Below are positions 1-7,758 of a stretch of 59,382 nucleotides of DNA, one piece after another. A program made the position numbers and the translations under genes. Position 1 is the first letter of the stretch. Every line of letters starts with the position of its first letter. The stretch comes from Clostridiales bacterium. Lineage in GTDB: Bacteria > Bacillota > Clostridia > Oscillospirales > Oscillospiraceae. The stretch spans positions 1 through 59,382 of the forward strand of contig CABIYX010000023.1 in NCBI GenBank assembly GCA_902363045.1, read 5' to 3'. A model generated the notes under the pieces. The model was not told the origin of the DNA. It did no database searches and was given only the letters and a program-made list of their open reading frames with translations.

Positions 1-74
1 CGTCTTTCAGGCGCTGGCCGCACTATGCCCTTTTAGGGCTTGTTCAAGCCACGCGTTTCACGCGTGGTCTTGAC
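1..74. mobile_element. Right end of an IS200/IS605-like insertion (candidate)
   Basis: Terminase-like coding begins abruptly at 74. The bases before it do not continue that protein and put a TGA in its frame at 71-73. Just before the junction is a perfect 8-bp hairpin, CCACGCGT (49-56) and ACGCGTGG (60-67), followed by TTGAC (70-74). A subterminal hairpin next to a TTGAC/TCAA-type cleavage site is typical of IS200/IS605 right ends, which do not have terminal inverted repeats or target duplications. The transposase or TnpB gene would lie left of the window, so the family assignment is inference. Confidence 0.5.
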
Positions 75-1171
75 TGACCACGGCCGGGGACGACCCGGAC
101 CGGCGGAGCATCGGCTGGGAGATCCACGAGAAATGCCGGAGGCTGCTGGCCTGGCGGCGTGGGGAGCCGGAGCGGGAGCTGGACAGCGACCTGCCCGAGT
201 GGTGCCCCATCATGTTCGGCGTCGGGATCCTCACCGGGGACGACCCGGACAAGATCGACGAACTGGACATCTATGACGAAAAACTGTGGTACGCCTGCAA
301 CCCCGGATTGGGACACAACCTGCGCCTGAGCGATTTCCGGCGGGAGGCCCGGGCGGCCCGGCAGAGCGAGGCGGCGGAGCGGCTGTTCCGCTGGCTGCGG
401 CTGAACCAGTGGATCGCCACCAAGGACGTGGGGTGGATGCCCCTGACCCTGTACGACAAGACACAGTGGACCCGCCCGGAGTGGAGGCCCCTCAGCGCGC
501 CGGCGCGGAGACAGGCCGCCCGGGACATTCTGGAGGGAAAGACCTGCTATGGCGGGCTGGACCTGTCCACCACCACCGACCTGACCGCCCTGACCCTGAT
601 CTTTCCGCCCCAGGAGGGGCTGGACACCTGGACGACCCTGTTCTGGGCCTGGCGGCCGGAGGACGGGGTGCTGGAGGCCGAGCAGAGGGACCACGTCCCA
701 TACCGGGACTGGGGCCGGGCGGGCTTCCTGGAGCTGTGCCCGGGGGACATGGTGGACTTCACCATGGTGGAGGACACAGCGGCCTGGTGCGTGGAGCATT
801 TCCACTTGGACACCCTGGGTGTGGACCCCTACCTCTCCCGCACCCTGACCCAGCGCCTGATGGAGCGGGGGGTGAACGTGGTGGAGATCCCACAGACCAT
901 GATGAGTATGTCCCCGGCCATGAAGGAGCTGGAGCGGCTCATCCGCGCCCGCCAGATGCTCCACGAACGCAACACCTGCGCCCGGTTCTGCTTCGGCAAC
1001 GTCCGGTGCGCGGTGGACGGAAACGAGAACCGGAAGCCCATGAAGAACCGGAGCATCGGGCGCATCGACATGGCGGTGGCCTGGATCATCGCAATGGCCG
1101 TGGCAATCCTGCGTATGCCGGCCGGCCCAGACATCAACGAACACATTTTATCCGAGGATTGGGGAATTTGA
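74..1171 (+). pseudogene. Phage terminase large subunit, 5' part lost
   Basis: This is the C-terminal part of a terminase large subunit, the motor and nuclease that cuts and packages phage DNA. The open frame starts with LTTAGDDPDRRSIGWEIHEK at 74, which resembles the region after the ATPase domain in these proteins, and runs through the nuclease half (conserved stretches CYGGLDLSTTTDLTAL and VDPYLSRTLTQRL). The ATPase part is missing because the frame is cut at 71-73 by the candidate IS end. The first in-frame ATG is 212, but it is internal to the family. The gene is followed one base later by a small membrane protein and then the portal, the usual packaging order. A split terminase would make the prophage unable to package unless the insertion excises. 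Confidence 0.85.
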
Positions 1172-1172
1172 C

Positions 1173-1367
1173 ATGAAGATGCTGAGACGATTGGGCCGTG
1201 GGCTGGCCCTGTATCTGGACGACCTGCTGATGCTGGCAGGGGGCGGATGCTTTGTGCGGGCGGCCTGGGAGGCATGGGGGCGTCCGGCGGCCCTGGCGGT
1301 GGCCGGGATGTGCCTGGTGGCCTATGCGGTGATGGTGGCCCGGGCCCGGGGAGGTGGCGGCGTATGA
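1173..1367 (+). CDS. Small membrane protein between terminase and portal
   Basis: A 64-residue protein with two hydrophobic stretches (about residues 10-28 and 38-56) and a glycine/arginine-rich end. The start ATG lies one base after the terminase stop and the stop TGA overlaps the portal start as ATGA, so translation is probably coupled. Short hydrophobic proteins at this position are common in Clostridia prophages. I do not recognise a family and propose no function. Tight packing with its neighbours is the main argument that it is real. Confidence 0.6.
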   Translation: MKMLRRLGRGLALYLDDLLMLAGGGCFVRAAWEAWGRPAALAVAGMCLVAYAVMVARARGGGGV

Positions 1368-2587
1368 TCTTCGCGCGATCCCTGGGCAGCCCACAGGCGG
1401 CCGCGGAGGAGCGGACGCTGAGCTGGGAGGAGGTGCAGCAGCTGTTCCGGACAGCTTTCCTGACCGGGACCGAGGTGGAAAACAGCGTGCCCAGCGCGGA
1501 GCGGCTGTCCCCGGTGGCAGCGGCCCACCGGATCCTGACCAACTCCTTCGGGCTGATCCCCTTCGGAGTGTACCGCAGGGACGGGGAGGAGCGGGTCCCG
1601 GTGGAGGACCCCGCCCTGAACCGTGTGATGAAGGTGCGGGCCAACCCCTATATGTCCCCCTTCATGCTGCGGAAGGTCACCATGTCCAATGCCTTCTGGT
1701 ACGGCTTTGGGGCCGTGTGGAACCGGAAGGGGCCGGACGGACAGATCGTGGAGCGGCTCGCCCTGCCCAGCGACTGCTGCACCGTCCGGAGGGATCCGGA
1801 CGGAGGGGCGTACTGGTACGACTACAACGTGGACGGGGTGCAGTGGACCTTCTCCAACTATGAGCTGTCCTTCCTCTACTTTGAGACCTATGACGGGATC
1901 CGGGGCCGGGGGCTGCTGGACCTGGCCCGGGAGAGCATCGCCCTGGACACGATGGCCCAGCGGTACGGGAAGAAGTTTTATCAGAACGGGGCACGGCTGT
2001 CCGGTATCGTGGAGGTGGACACAGACGCCAGCAGCGAGACCAGGACCAAGGTGAAGCGGGAGTTCAGCCGGTTTGCCTCGGAGGAGATGTTCGCGGTGGC
2101 GGTGCTGGACCACTCCATGAAGTTCACGCCCATGGGGCTGAACCAGAGGGACGCCCAGTTCATCGAGAGCCGGCAGTTCACCGTGGAGGAGATCAGCCGG
2201 TTCACCGGGATCCCAAAGCACATGATGCAGACGGGCAAGGAGAGCTATGATTCCAACGCCCAGCAGCGGCAGAACTACATCACGGACACCCTGCTCCCAT
2301 TCGTGGTGCAGTGGGAGAGCGAGGACAGCTATAAACTGCCCACCCCACAGGACCGGGCCGCCGGGGTGTACATCCATGGGAACGTGGAGGCGCTGCTCCG
2401 GGCCGACCCTGCGACCCGGTTCAGCGTATATGAAAAAGCCATCCAAAATTCCATTATGAATCCGGACGAGTGCCGGGCCAAGGAGGAGAAAAACCCCATC
2501 CCGGGCGGGCTGGGACAGCGCTTCCTGGCGACGAAGAATCTGGGCTCGCTGGAGTCTGTACTGAACGGAGGGGAAGCAAGTGGTTGA
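1364..2587 (+). CDS. Phage portal protein (HK97 type)
   Basis: The 407-residue protein forms the ring at the capsid vertex through which DNA enters and to which the tail attaches. It has the layout of HK97-family portals: an N-terminal stretch ending in NSVPSAERLSPVAAAHRILT, then the region with NPYMSPFMLRKVTMSNAFWY, and near the end TGIPKHMMQTGKESY. I use the ATG at 1364 because GGAGGT lies about 8 bases upstream and the ATG overlaps the preceding stop. A longer frame from 1247 has a low-complexity glycine-rich start that looks like read-through of the upstream gene. The 3' end overlaps the protease start by 8 bases. Confidence 0.9.
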   Translation: MIFARSLGSPQAAAEERTLSWEEVQQLFRTAFLTGTEVENSVPSAERLSPVAAAHRILTNSFGLIPFGVYRRDGEERVPVEDPALNRVMKVRANPYMSPFMLRKVTMSNAFWYGFGAVWNRKGPDGQIVERLALPSDCCTVRRDPDGGAYWYDYNVDGVQWTFSNYELSFLYFETYDGIRGRGLLDLARESIALDTMAQRYGKKFYQNGARLSGIVEVDTDASSETRTKVKREFSRFASEEMFAVAVLDHSMKFTPMGLNQRDAQFIESRQFTVEEISRFTGIPKHMMQTGKESYDSNAQQRQNYITDTLLPFVVQWESEDSYKLPTPQDRAAGVYIHGNVEALLRADPATRFSVYEKAIQNSIMNPDECRAKEEKNPIPGGLGQRFLATKNLGSLESVLNGGEASG

Positions 2588-3284
2588 CGTACATCTGAGA
2601 GGAGAGCTGTGGGACAACGACAGCGCCGACATCCTGCGGTGGTGGGGCTGGCGGGACATCACCGCCCCCATGGACATCCAGGCGGCTCTGGAGGCCGCCG
2701 GCGGGGACGAGGTGACAGTGCTCATCAACTCGCCGGGGGGAAACATGGCGGTGGGGACAGAGATCCGGTCCATGCTCCGGCGGTATCCGGGCAGGACCAC
2801 AGCCCTGTTCCAGAGCTATGGGGCCAGTGCGGCCACCCTGGCGGCCACCGGCTGCCAGGTGATCCGGAGCGAGCCGGGGGCTCTGCTGTGCTATCACAAT
2901 CCCAGCGGAGGTGCGGAGGGGGACCACCGGGCCATGAGTCGCGCGGCGGAGGATCTGCGCAACGCCCGGGACTGCATCCTGGAGGTCTATACCGCCAGAG
3001 GGGGGACCAGGAGCCGGGAGGAGCTGATCGCCCTGATGGACCAGGACATCTACATTACCCCGACCCAGGCCAGGGAGTACGGCCTGATCGATGAGATCGT
3101 GGGGCTCCCGGGGGCGGAGGAGGATCCGGCCGCATTTGTGGCGGCATCCGGCGGCCGGATCCGGCTGACGGCGGCCATGCGGGAGCAGTACCGGGCCCAT
3201 GTGGCGAAGCAGAGGACCGCCGGGGCCCGGGAGGAAGAGGCAAGACGCGCCCTGGCTCGGCTCAGGTCGCTTGCAAGCTATTAA
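2580..3284 (+). CDS. ClpP-like head maturation protease
   Basis: A 234-residue serine protease of the ClpP fold that trims the capsid precursor and scaffold during head assembly. The SPGGNMAVGTEI stretch and the nucleophile region SYGASAATLA place the likely catalytic serine at about residue 83, and CYHNPS places the histidine at about 106. The GTG start overlaps the portal stop, and the gene lies directly before the major capsid gene, the usual order in HK97-type head modules. The C-terminal 40 residues are basic and helical. Confidence 0.9.
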   Translation: MVDVHLRGELWDNDSADILRWWGWRDITAPMDIQAALEAAGGDEVTVLINSPGGNMAVGTEIRSMLRRYPGRTTALFQSYGASAATLAATGCQVIRSEPGALLCYHNPSGGAEGDHRAMSRAAEDLRNARDCILEVYTARGGTRSREELIALMDQDIYITPTQAREYGLIDEIVGLPGAEEDPAAFVAASGGRIRLTAAMREQYRAHVAKQRTAGAREEEARRALARLRSLASY

Positions 3285-3302
3285 AAGAAAGGACGGAACG
3301 AC

Positions 3303-4586
3303 ATGGATTTTATGGAGAAGATCACCGAGCTGCGGGCAGAGAAGAGCAAGCTGCTGGCTCAGGCGGAGGCCCTGCCTCTGGAGGATGTGGAGGGCCGGGA
3401 CAAGATCACCGACCAGATGGAGGGGCTCAATGCCCAGATCAAGAGCCTGGAGCGGCAGGCCAAGGCCAGCGCCGACGGCGCAGCCGTGTATGACGGCATC
3501 CTCCACAGCGGCGAGGGGACAAAGAATCAGGCCGATGGAGGCGCGCCCAAGCTGTTTGCCTCCCTGGGTGAGCAGCTGAAGGCCATCTATGATCTGCGCA
3601 AGGGCCAGACCATGGACGACCGCCTGGGGAAGATCAACGCGGCGGCGGGGGTGACCGGCACCACCGGAGCGGACGGCGGCTTCCTGCTCCAGGAGGATTT
3701 TGCGGGACGGATCCTGGAGAGCGCGGTCCAGAACAGTCCTCTGCTCAACCGGCTGGACCGGTACACCTGCTCCAGCGCGGCCAACTCTATGCGCTGGATC
3801 AGCGCCAATGAGACCGACGTGAGCAAGTCCGTGTTCGGCGGTGTGCAGATGTACTGGGCCGCGGAGGGGGCCACGGTGGCGGCCAGCAAGCCACAGTTCC
3901 GGGAGATGAAACTGGACCTGGAGAAAATGATGGGCTTCTGTTACTGCACGGATGAGATGCTCCAGGACGCCGCGTTCCTGACCGGGTTCGTGGGGAACGC
4001 CTTCTCCCTGGCTGGGGACCGGCTGCTGACTGAGAGCGTGATCAGCGGCGACGGAGTGGGCAAGCCCAAGGGCCTGCTGAACTCCAAGGCACTGATCACC
4101 GTGGACAAGGAGGCCAGCCAGGCCGCCGGCAGCTTCCTGGGGATGAACGCGGTGAAGATGCAGGCCCGGGCTATGCCCCGTGGCCGGGAGCGGCTGGTGT
4201 GGCTGATGCACCCCGACGCGGAGGAACTGCTCCCCACCCTGGCCCTGGAGAACGGCGGCGCGGCCAAGTTCCTGTGGAACCCCGAGGGCGGTCTGGGCAA
4301 CTTTGACACCCAGCGGGTGCTGAACAAGCCGGTGCTGTTTGAGGACAGCTGTGCTGCCCTGGGCACAAAGGGCGACATCCTCCTGGTGGATCCCTGGCAG
4401 TATATTCTGCTGACCAAGGGCACGGCAAAGCAGGACTGGTCCATCCATGTGGAGTTCCTCACCGACCAGAACTGCTTCCGGATGGTATTCCGCTGCAACG
4501 GGACCCCCAAGGTGGACACCCCCCTGACTATCAAGAACAGCACCAAGAAGCGCAGCCCCTTTGTGGCGCTGGCCGACCGAAAGTAA
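3303..4586 (+). CDS. Major capsid protein (HK97 fold)
   Basis: A 427-residue HK97-type major capsid precursor. The first 60 or so residues are a charged coiled coil (MDFMEKITELRAEKSKLLAQ onward), corresponding to the delta domain removed by the upstream protease. The shell domain follows, with the typical stretch GTTGADGGFLLQEDFAGRIL at about residue 118, and GDGVGKPKGLLNSKAL later. An AAAGAAAGGA ribosome site precedes the ATG. A GC-rich hairpin follows the stop (4594-4618), which may stabilise the message of this highly expressed gene. Confidence 0.93.
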   Translation: MDFMEKITELRAEKSKLLAQAEALPLEDVEGRDKITDQMEGLNAQIKSLERQAKASADGAAVYDGILHSGEGTKNQADGGAPKLFASLGEQLKAIYDLRKGQTMDDRLGKINAAAGVTGTTGADGGFLLQEDFAGRILESAVQNSPLLNRLDRYTCSSAANSMRWISANETDVSKSVFGGVQMYWAAEGATVAASKPQFREMKLDLEKMMGFCYCTDEMLQDAAFLTGFVGNAFSLAGDRLLTESVISGDGVGKPKGLLNSKALITVDKEASQAAGSFLGMNAVKMQARAMPRGRERLVWLMHPDAEELLPTLALENGGAAKFLWNPEGGLGNFDTQRVLNKPVLFEDSCAALGTKGDILLVDPWQYILLTKGTAKQDWSIHVEFLTDQNCFRMVFRCNGTPKVDTPLTIKNSTKKRSPFVALADRK

Positions 4587-4593
4587 GAGCAGA

Positions 4594-4618
4594 GGCGGCG
4601 GGGCACAGCTCCGCCGCC
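4594..4618 (+). other. GC-rich hairpin after the capsid gene
   Basis: GGCGGCGG and CCGCCGCC form an 8-bp stem with a 9-base loop directly after the capsid stop. No T-run follows, so it is more likely an mRNA-stabilising or partial attenuating element than a full terminator. Confidence 0.45.
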
Positions 4619-4644
4619 CCCAGGAGATAAGGAGGAGAACGCAG

Positions 4645-5055
4645 ATGAAGCGGATCGTGGAAGAGCTGACATACAGTGTGGTGCTTGCGCCCCAGGAGGT
4701 GGCCTCTGCCACTCCAAAGACCAGCGCCTTCGCAGACGCCCAGAGCGTGCCGGAGATCGAGTTCTTGGTGGCCACCGGGGCGCTGGCCAAGGGCAAGAAG
4801 CTGAAGGTGGAGGTCTATACCTCCGATGAGGCGGGAGGCAGCTCCCCGGCGCTGGTGAAGGCGGTGGAGTTCACCGCAGGGGACGGGGCGGCCCACACCC
4901 TGGCGGTGGTGGACTATGCCGTGGATCCCGCCCGGGGCCGCTATGTGGGAGTGAAGATCCAGCACGACGCCGGAGCAGGCGTGGTCTGCGGCGTGACAGC
5001 GTGCGCCCGGAGCATGAGACTCCCCGCAGCCAACGCCTGGACGGCGATGGTGTGA
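4645..5055 (+). CDS. Unrecognised phage head protein
   Basis: A 136-residue protein of mostly beta-type sequence, encoded between the capsid and the head-tail connector. I do not recognise its family; position and size would fit a capsid decoration or head-completion protein, which is inference. The start at 4645 is chosen because GGAGGAG lies 8 bases upstream; the frame could extend to 4561 but that part overlaps the end of the capsid gene and reads as low-complexity arginine-rich sequence. Confidence 0.7.
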   Translation: MKRIVEELTYSVVLAPQEVASATPKTSAFADAQSVPEIEFLVATGALAKGKKLKVEVYTSDEAGGSSPALVKAVEFTAGDGAAHTLAVVDYAVDPARGRYVGVKIQHDAGAGVVCGVTACARSMRLPAANAWTAMV

Positions 5056-5068
5056 GGGAGGCGGTCAG

Positions 5069-5368
5069 ATGGCCATACCGGAGGAGCTGAGGGAGACGGT
5101 CTTCTCCTACTGCAAGGAGGAGGATACCCCGGACACCCTGGGGCCCATGACGGTGGCCTGGGATGGGGCGGAGGGCTATCTGGAGGGGGCCGGGGTGACC
5201 CGGCCCGCCCCGGAGTCCAAACGGCACGGCCTGTGGCTGGGGGTCATGCTGGCGGAGACGCTGGACCGGTATGACAACCGGGGCGGACAGGCCGCCGGAC
5301 AGCTCCGGGACAACCCGGCATTCCGCCGGGCACTGACCCAGCTGAAATTGACGGAGCCGGAGGCATAA
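5069..5368 (+). CDS. Head-tail connector / DNA packaging protein (gp6-like)
   Basis: A 99-residue, mainly helical protein resembling the small gp6/QLRG-type adaptors that dock under the portal. Visible helices include EELRETVFSYCKEED and QLRDNPAFRRALTQLKL; the QLRDNPAF stretch is typical of this family. It lies between capsid genes and the head-closure gene. A reverse-strand cassette (5397-6125) now separates it from the next connector gene, with no coding disruption. Confidence 0.78.
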   Translation: MAIPEELRETVFSYCKEEDTPDTLGPMTVAWDGAEGYLEGAGVTRPAPESKRHGLWLGVMLAETLDRYDNRGGQAAGQLRDNPAFRRALTQLKLTEPEA

Positions 5369-5393
5369 AAAAGCCGCCCCCGGAAGGGGCGGC
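5369..5393 (-). terminator. Rho-independent terminator of the DUF2442 gene
   Basis: The GCCGCCCC / GGGGCGGC hairpin is followed on the minus strand by a run of T (the A-run at about 5366-5371 on the plus strand). It lies just past the stop of the reverse-strand gene at 5397. No T-run follows on the plus strand, so late phage transcription should pass. Confidence 0.75.
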
Positions 5394-5396
5394 GGG

Positions 5397-5840
5397 TCAG
5401 GGCTGAACAGAGGGCTGGGGGCCGTATTCCCGTTCCATGGCGGTGCGGGTGACAATCCACTGCTTGCCGAACTTCTGGGCATCGACGCCCTCCACCAGCC
5501 TGCGGTAGGCCACCGCCTTGCGGAGAGTGCTGTCATGCAGGCCCCAGAGGGAGGTCGCGTCGGCGAAGGAGAGCAGGCCGTCAAAGGGGGAGGAGACCGG
5601 CTGGCCGTTCTCCCACAGCTCAGAGCCGTCCAGGTCGATGTCGTCGTTCCAGGAGATCCCATAGCCGCCCGGATCCGTCCGGACCTGCTCAAACAGGCCG
5701 GGGACGGTGCGGAGGGGGGCGAAGGCGTCTATCTGATCCAACAGGGGGGCCATGTCATACCGCCTGGCGCAGCCGTCGGCAAAGTGGACCAGCAGGGCAT
5801 AGCCGGGCAGCGGGGTGACGGATTTGATCTTATGAAACAT
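5397..5840 (-). CDS. DUF2442-domain protein, partner of DUF4160 gene
   Basis: A 147-residue protein whose N-terminal 75 residues look like DUF2442 (a small domain with ALLVHFADGCARRYDMAPLL and later GGYGISWNDDIDLDGSELW). The C-terminal half (about 90-147) looks like a helix-turn-helix: GLHDSTLRKAVAYRRLVEG. It is transcribed against the phage late genes and lies 30 bases after the DUF4160 gene. DUF4160-DUF2442 pairs are widespread and behave like toxin-antitoxin or regulatory modules, but their biochemistry is not settled. A ribosome site AAAGGAG precedes the ATG. It ends at its own terminator, so it is a self-contained cargo unit inside the head-tail operon. Confidence 0.75.
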   Translation of the reverse strand: MFHKIKSVTPLPGYALLVHFADGCARRYDMAPLLDQIDAFAPLRTVPGLFEQVRTDPGGYGISWNDDIDLDGSELWENGQPVSSPFDGLLSFADATSLWGLHDSTLRKAVAYRRLVEGVDAQKFGKQWIVTRTAMEREYGPQPSVQP

Positions 5841-5870
5841 GGGGAACTCCTTTCTGCCGCAGCGCCCCGC

Positions 5871-6125
5871 TCATTCGAGCGGGGGCAGCGTCTTGAAGTT
5901 TTGGGTCATCCACATCTCCAGCAGCTCGGCTTGGTAATCGGCAGCCCATTCCCGAACCATATTCAGGGCCTTGCGGGGCAGGTCGCCTTCGATCATGTCC
6001 AGGGTCTGAATGTCGATGACGCCGTTATAGTCGCCATAGAGTGCGTGGATGTGGGGCGGATTGTGTTCTTTCCCCAGCAAATACATTTTGATGGTCATTC
6101 CGTAAAACCGTGAGATAACAGGCAT
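5871..6125 (-). CDS. DUF4160-domain protein
   Basis: An 84-residue protein with the DUF4160 signature MPVISRFYGMTIKMY followed by NPPHIHALYGDYNGVIDI. It is the first gene of a two-gene reverse-strand unit with the DUF2442 gene, driven by a near-consensus sigma70 promoter with overlapping palindromes (6144-6178). The arrangement suggests an autoregulated toxin-antitoxin-like cargo pair. The molecular activity is not known to me. AGGGGG lies upstream of the ATG. Confidence 0.78.
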   Translation of the reverse strand: MPVISRFYGMTIKMYLLGKEHNPPHIHALYGDYNGVIDIQTLDMIEGDLPRKALNMVREWAADYQAELLEMWMTQNFKTLPPLE

Positions 6126-6143
6126 TGGGTTTTCCCCCTTTCT

Positions 6144-6178
6144 GTGATTAGTATATCACGATACCGTGAAAATGTCAA
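6144..6178 (-). promoter_or_regulatory. Sigma70 promoter with palindromic operator for DUF4160/DUF2442
   Basis: Read on the minus strand there is TTGACA (6178-6173), a 17-base spacer and TATACT (6155-6150). Two inverted repeats overlap it: GTGAT-N6-ATCAC (6144-6159) and TCACG-N4-CGTGA (6156-6169). A product of the operon probably represses it; this is inferred from layout. Confidence 0.72.
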
Positions 6179-6206
6179 GAGGAAATTGGAAAAGAGGTGG
6201 GCTGGT

Positions 6207-6773
6207 ATGGAGACGAGCATAAACGCCGGGCGGCTGAACCAGCGGCTGGAGGTACAGGAACTGGCGGAGGCCGAGCCGGGGGTGTGGACCTGGAAAACCG
6301 TGCGGAGGACCTGGGCCCAGGTGGAGCAGAGCACCAGGCGGCACCTGTTCTCCGCGGTGGGGATCGGAGCCCGTGGGGCGGAGCTGATCCTGCGGCGGCA
6401 GGAACTGACCCTCCACAACGCCCTGGTGTGGGGCGGGCGGCACCTGTTCCTCACTGCCATCCGGCCAGAGGGGCGGCTCCACCTGCGGGTGGAGGCGGCT
6501 TTGGTGGCTGTGGACACGGTGCAGCTCCATACCGATGAGGAGACGGTGGAACGCTCCTTCCCTGGGATCCTAACAGAGAAGTACGCCCGGCATGGACAGG
6601 AGTGGCCCATGTCGGTGAATCAGCTGGGCCTGGTGCTGGTGACGCCCAAGCCTGTGGCGCTGGAGCCTGGCAGACTGGTCCGGGCAAGGGGGGCACTGTG
6701 GGAGATCCTGGTCCCCCATGAGCTGGATGAGTTCAAAAACGAGTATGAGATCGGAAGGACGGTGGACCTGTGA
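6207..6773 (+). CDS. Head closure / head-tail adaptor protein
   Basis: A 188-residue protein whose first 110 residues match the size and pattern of SPP1 gp16-like head-closure proteins: SINAGRLNQRLEVQEL, a central VRRTWAQVEQ, and LTLHNALVWGGRHLFLTAI. The extra C-terminal 75 residues look like a second small beta domain. The start at 6207 is favoured by AGAGGTG upstream; the frame is open to 6144, but that part overlaps the promoter of the reverse-strand cassette. Its stop overlaps the next start as GTGA. Confidence 0.72.
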   Translation: METSINAGRLNQRLEVQELAEAEPGVWTWKTVRRTWAQVEQSTRRHLFSAVGIGARGAELILRRQELTLHNALVWGGRHLFLTAIRPEGRLHLRVEAALVAVDTVQLHTDEETVERSFPGILTEKYARHGQEWPMSVNQLGLVLVTPKPVALEPGRLVRARGALWEILVPHELDEFKNEYEIGRTVDL

Positions 6774-7270
6774 GCGGGAAGGCCAGACTGGAGCGGATGG
6801 AGATGGAACGGTTCGCCCGGTATTGGGCGGAGTTGCTCCAGGCGGTCCCAGAGGCCCGGCGGAAGGCTGTGGAGGCGATGGGAGACGCGGTCAGGAGGGA
6901 GCTGAATATTCAGATCCAGACCGCTGATCTGGAATCTGGCGCAAAAGGGACTGTCCGGTCCTGGCAGACAACGCGGCTGGGCAGCAGAGGCGGATACTCA
7001 GTGGTCTCGCCGGCAAGAGGAACCGTGATGTCCCGGGACCGGAGAACACACGGCTGGAAGATGCGTCAGCATACATACAGGGGCGCTCCCATTACCGCCC
7101 GGCAGGTGACAAAGTGGCTGGAGCGGGGACACGGGACCCGAAACAAAGGCGGCGAGGGCTATGTCAAGGGACGGCAGTTTTACAGCTGGACCAGGGCGAG
7201 GGCCTGGGAGCAAGCCAGACGCGCCGCGGACCGGGTGCTCAGTATGATCGCGGATGAGGTGGAGCTATGA
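6770..7270 (+). CDS. Tail-completion / HK97 gp10-like protein
   Basis: A 166-residue protein rich in basic residues, with a helical N-terminus (RYWAELLQAVPEARRKAVEA) and a glycine/arginine-rich middle. This is the pattern of HK97 gp10-like or neck proteins that join the tail to the connector. The GTG start overlaps the preceding stop and its own stop overlaps the next ATG, so the genes are coupled. Assignment rests mainly on position and composition. Confidence 0.65.
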   Translation: MSGKARLERMEMERFARYWAELLQAVPEARRKAVEAMGDAVRRELNIQIQTADLESGAKGTVRSWQTTRLGSRGGYSVVSPARGTVMSRDRRTHGWKMRQHTYRGAPITARQVTKWLERGHGTRNKGGEGYVKGRQFYSWTRARAWEQARRAADRVLSMIADEVEL

Positions 7271-7758
7271 TCGAAAGAAACGACATCCTGCGGGCCATGG
7301 AGGGGCGGATCAACGGGAGCTATCCGGGAGAGGCGGTCTATTGGGACCGGCTCCCGTAGGGCTTTACGCCCCCCGCCTTTACCCTGGAACTGGCCAGGAT
7401 CGGGACTTCGGAGGTGAACATCGGACTGGTCCGGAAAACGGCGGAGGTCCTGATCACCTGCTATGTAAAGCCAAACGCCTTCCACGACAGCAGCCGGGAG
7501 GAACTGAACCAGCGCCAGGAGCGCATTGCGGATCTTTTTTCCGCCTGCCTCACGGTGGGAGACCGGGTGCTGACGCCGCGAGCGGAGAAAGGAATGGGCG
7601 ACCCGGACAGTCCGGATGTTACGGTCACCTTCCAATGGACCGACGTGCGGCCCGGGTATCACGACCCGGAGGACCCCGGAGATCCGGAGACGGCCCAGAC
7701 GCCGAAGATGGAGCACATTGAGATCAACAACCAATACAACAAGGAGGAGAGGACATGA
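7267..7758 (+). pseudogene. Tail terminator protein with in-frame TAG
   Basis: The frame from ATG 7267 to TGA 7758 encodes a 163-codon tail-terminator-like protein (DUF6838 type) that caps the tail tube at the neck. Codon 31 is TAG at 7357-7359, giving VYWDRLP-stop-GFTPPAFTLE. In related proteins this position is the Gln of a P/E-Q-G-F motif, so the ancestral codon was probably CAG. Sequence on both sides is intact with no frameshift. The flanking genes are coupled by ATGA overlaps at both ends. Either this is a recent CAG-to-TAG nonsense change, or TAG is suppressed or recoded during late expression. A downstream ORF from ATG 7414 is open but lacks the N-terminal part. Confidence 0.75.

Noticed and set aside
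2454..4796. 780-codon minus-strand ORF opposite protease and capsid genes
   Set aside because: Shadow frame over conserved phage genes, with no ribosome site and low-complexity composition.
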